Of a DNA stretch of 7,824 nucleotides, positions 6,152-7,824 are shown piece by piece (the stretch's first letter is position 1; the number at the start of each line of letters is the position of its first letter). The position numbers were made by a program, and so were the translations under genes. The stretch comes from Bacteroidota bacterium (lineage in GTDB: Bacteria; Bacteroidota; Bacteroidia; Flavobacteriales; Weeksellaceae). The stretch spans positions 1 to 7,824 of the forward strand of contig JAEXJU010000369.1 in assembly GCA_023448955.1 (NCBI GenBank), read 5' to 3'. The notes under the pieces are model-generated. The model saw only the letters and a list, made by a program, of their open reading frames with translations. It ran no database searches and had not been told where the DNA came from.

Positions 6152-7234
6152 CTAACTGCCGTGGTTTTCTTTCAGTTTTCTCATTAAAAGCCTTACGCCT
6201 TGTTGTGTATCAGGATTGAAAGCGTTTGTGAAAATAATATAGGCTTTGTTCTTTAATCTGTCGATGTGTACCAGCGAATAATAGGTTCCTACTGTACCGG
6301 AATGTGTGGAAAGTTCTTTACCGTTTTCGTAAATATTAAACCAACCCAGAGAATAATCCGGAATTCCTTTATGAATAAAATTATAAGTTTTTGCTTTCAG
6401 ATAGTTGTTCTTGCCTTCAAGACCTTGTAAATTAAGTTGAATAAATTTGATGTAATCTTTTAGTTTTATGTTCAGGTCTCCTGCTGGTTCTGTATAATCC
6501 AGATGAAAATCAAAATCAGAAGGAACCGGTTTTAATTTGTCATTTTCTGTGAGATGTCCCCAGGTATCTTTCCGCTTCTGATTTTCCGGCCAGGATAATT
6601 GTACATCTAGTTTCAAGTCTTTGTTGAATACTTTTTCAATCAACTGTTCCCAACTTTTTCCGGTTACTTTTTCTACCATTAATGTTGCTAATGTATATCC
6701 TGCGTTGGAATAGATAAAAGGATGTTGTTCGTCTGTTTTTGCTGGTTCCAATGTAAGAACAAATTGCCCGAACTGCATTCTTTTTTCAGGGTTTGTTCCT
6801 TTGAAATCAGGTATTGGCGGGTCATTTTCTCCTTGAAATGGCTGTATTCCTGCTTTGTGTGACAGCAAATCCTGTAATGTAATATTGGCGTATTCCGGTT
6901 TGCTTTTTAATTTCCAATCGGGAAATAAATCAAAAAATCTGGTAGTCCATTTTAATTGTCCTTTTTCTACATATTTGGCAATTAGAAAGGCGGTCATTGC
7001 CTTGGTATTGGAACCGATATGAAACCTGTCTTCTAAAGTTGCTACATCCGGAAGATTAACAGAATGTTTTCCCAGAGCTGCTATTTCCAATGTAGATTTG
7101 CTGTCGATTACCGCATAGCTGATTTCCGGAATGTGATAAGACTTCAGAATCGAGTCTGCAAACTTAACGGTTTTCTGATCGAAACAAATTGCTGATAATA
7201 TTATTAAGGCTATTGTGATTGATTTTTTTATCAT
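6152..7234 (-). CDS. Exported serine hydrolase, class C beta-lactamase / penicillin-binding fold
   Basis: This is a 360-residue member of the same broad family (PF00144) as the protein at 723-1781, but only distantly similar. It starts with a signal peptide (MIKKSITIALIILSAICF, cleavage near 18-20); the Cys at 17 does not fit a lipobox well, so a soluble periplasmic or secreted protein is more likely than a lipoprotein. Motifs are S75-N-T-K78 (catalytic Ser and Lys, within HIGSNTKAMTA), Y175-S-N177 and H311-S-G313 (KTG equivalent). LLSHKAGIQPF (123-133) is also typical of the family. It starts 24 bases after the NADH dehydrogenase stop and probably shares its transcript. Activity may be D-Ala-D-Ala peptidase, esterase or weak beta-lactamase; sequence alone does not decide. 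Confidence 0.9.
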   Translation of the reverse strand: MIKKSITIALIILSAICFDQKTVKFADSILKSYHIPEISYAVIDSKSTLEIAALGKHSVNLPDVATLEDRFHIGSNTKAMTAFLIAKYVEKGQLKWTTRFFDLFPDWKLKSKPEYANITLQDLLSHKAGIQPFQGENDPPIPDFKGTNPEKRMQFGQFVLTLEPAKTDEQHPFIYSNAGYTLATLMVEKVTGKSWEQLIEKVFNKDLKLDVQLSWPENQKRKDTWGHLTENDKLKPVPSDFDFHLDYTEPAGDLNIKLKDYIKFIQLNLQGLEGKNNYLKAKTYNFIHKGIPDYSLGWFNIYENGKELSTHSGTVGTYYSLVHIDRLKNKAYIIFTNAFNPDTQQGVRLLMRKLKENHGS

Positions 7235-7258
7235 CTGTGTGTATCAAAGCTGAGTGTT

Positions 7259-7824
7259 TTACTGTTCTGTAGGGTTTTTTCTGGATGGTGCGATGATGAG
7301 TCTGAGAGATGAATCTTTGTTGATGTAACTCCACATCCAATTGAAGAAAATAGCAATTTTATTTCTGACACTCAAAATCAGCATAAGATGTAAGAACATC
7401 CAGAAATACCAAGCCAGAAATCCCTGGAATTTGAATTTAGGAAGATCTACTACTGCTCTGTGTTTCCCGATAGTTGCCATAGAACCGCGGTCAATATATT
7501 CGTATTCTTCCCAATCTTTTACTGATTTTTTTCTGAAATTTTTAGCCAGATTTTTTCCCTGATTAATCGCAACATTGGCAACCTGCGGATGACCTTGCGG
7601 ATATTTTGGTGTTTCCATATAGGCAATGTCACCAATGGCAAAAATATTCTCATAGCCTTTCACCTTATTGAATCTATCGACAATATATCGGTTTTTTACC
7701 AGATTCTCTTTGTTGAAGTCGTCTATAATATTACCGGTAACACCAGCTGCCCAGATCACATTATTTGTAGGAATAGAGTTGCCGCTTTGCATATAGATTT
7801 TGTCGCCATCATAATCGGTAACGC
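7259..7824 (-). CDS. ndh: Type II NADH:quinone dehydrogenase (NDH-2), C-terminal part, 5' end beyond the window
   Basis: The last 188 codons of a single-subunit, non-proton-pumping NADH dehydrogenase that feeds electrons from NADH to menaquinone at the inner face of the cytoplasmic membrane. The frame is open to the right edge; the Met at 7792 is internal, because VTDYDGDKIY reads on in frame before it. Seen are NNVIWAAGVTGN (after the NADH-binding domain), the second FAD-binding motif ENIFAIGDIAYM, VANVAINQGKNLA (quinone-site region) and GSMATIGKHRAVVDLP. A C-terminal hydrophobic stretch follows (FLAWYFWMFLHLMLILSV), the membrane anchor of bacterial NDH-2. The 24-base gap to the downstream serine hydrolase suggests an operon. 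The N-terminal Rossmann motif is outside the window. Confidence 0.94.
   Translation of the reverse strand, partial: VTDYDGDKIYMQSGNSIPTNNVIWAAGVTGNIIDDFNKENLVKNRYIVDRFNKVKGYENIFAIGDIAYMETPKYPQGHPQVANVAINQGKNLAKNFRKKSVKDWEEYEYIDRGSMATIGKHRAVVDLPKFKFQGFLAWYFWMFLHLMLILSVRNKIAIFFNWMWSYINKDSSLRLIIAPSRKNPTEQ

Noticed and set aside
7166..7234. Lipobox at Cys17 of the second class C-like hydrolase
   Set aside because: The residues before the Cys (S-A-I) do not fit the lipobox, which needs a small residue at -1; an ordinary signal peptide is more likely.

Overview
The window looks like a chromosomal segment from a flavobacterium of the Weeksellaceae (Chryseobacterium / Epilithonimonas / Elizabethkingia type). 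The basis is low GC, TAnnTTTG-type promoter sequence, subclass A2 class A beta-lactamases of the kind intrinsic to that group, a LytS/LytR-type regulator pair, NDH-2 and TrmD proteins of Bacteroidota character, and an intergenic GCTCC-N3-GGAGC palindrome cluster. The genus is an inference; no rRNA or other definitive marker is present.

Layout. From 1 to about 3039 everything reads on the minus strand. Following transcription, there is a full-length class A beta-lactamase (2149-3039), a 5'-truncated alpha/beta hydrolase remnant (1823-2134), a lipoprotein of the class C beta-lactamase / serine hydrolase family (723-1781), and a second class A beta-lactamase that runs off the left edge (1-712). 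The gaps are very short (14, 41 and 10 bases) and no clear terminator is seen, so the four could share one transcript. A 453-base intergenic region (3040-3492) holds a cluster of palindromes flanked by a perfect 23-base direct repeat. On its other side, divergent from the beta-lactamase, lies an overlapping two-gene operon on the plus strand: a LytS-type membrane histidine kinase (3493-4551) and a LytTR response regulator (4544-5236). From 5317 to the right edge everything is again minus strand: a type II NADH dehydrogenase fragment (7259-7824), a second class C-like serine hydrolase (6152-7234) and trmD (5317-5991).

How the genes may work together. Four proteins of the SxxK serine beta-lactamase / penicillin-binding fold lie within 7.3 kb, all with export signals. 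The full-length class A enzyme has every catalytic motif. The partial one keeps them but carries unusual residues around the omega loop and the KTG box. The LytSR pair is divergent from the intact beta-lactamase and is a candidate controller of it, but this is inferred from position only. The block from the hydrolase break to the end of lytR (about 2135-5240) is visibly more AT-rich than its flanks and starts at a broken gene, so it may have been inserted or rearranged. No clearly unprecedented system is visible. The most unusual parts are the intergenic repeat architecture and the beta-lactamase cluster joined to a LytTR system.
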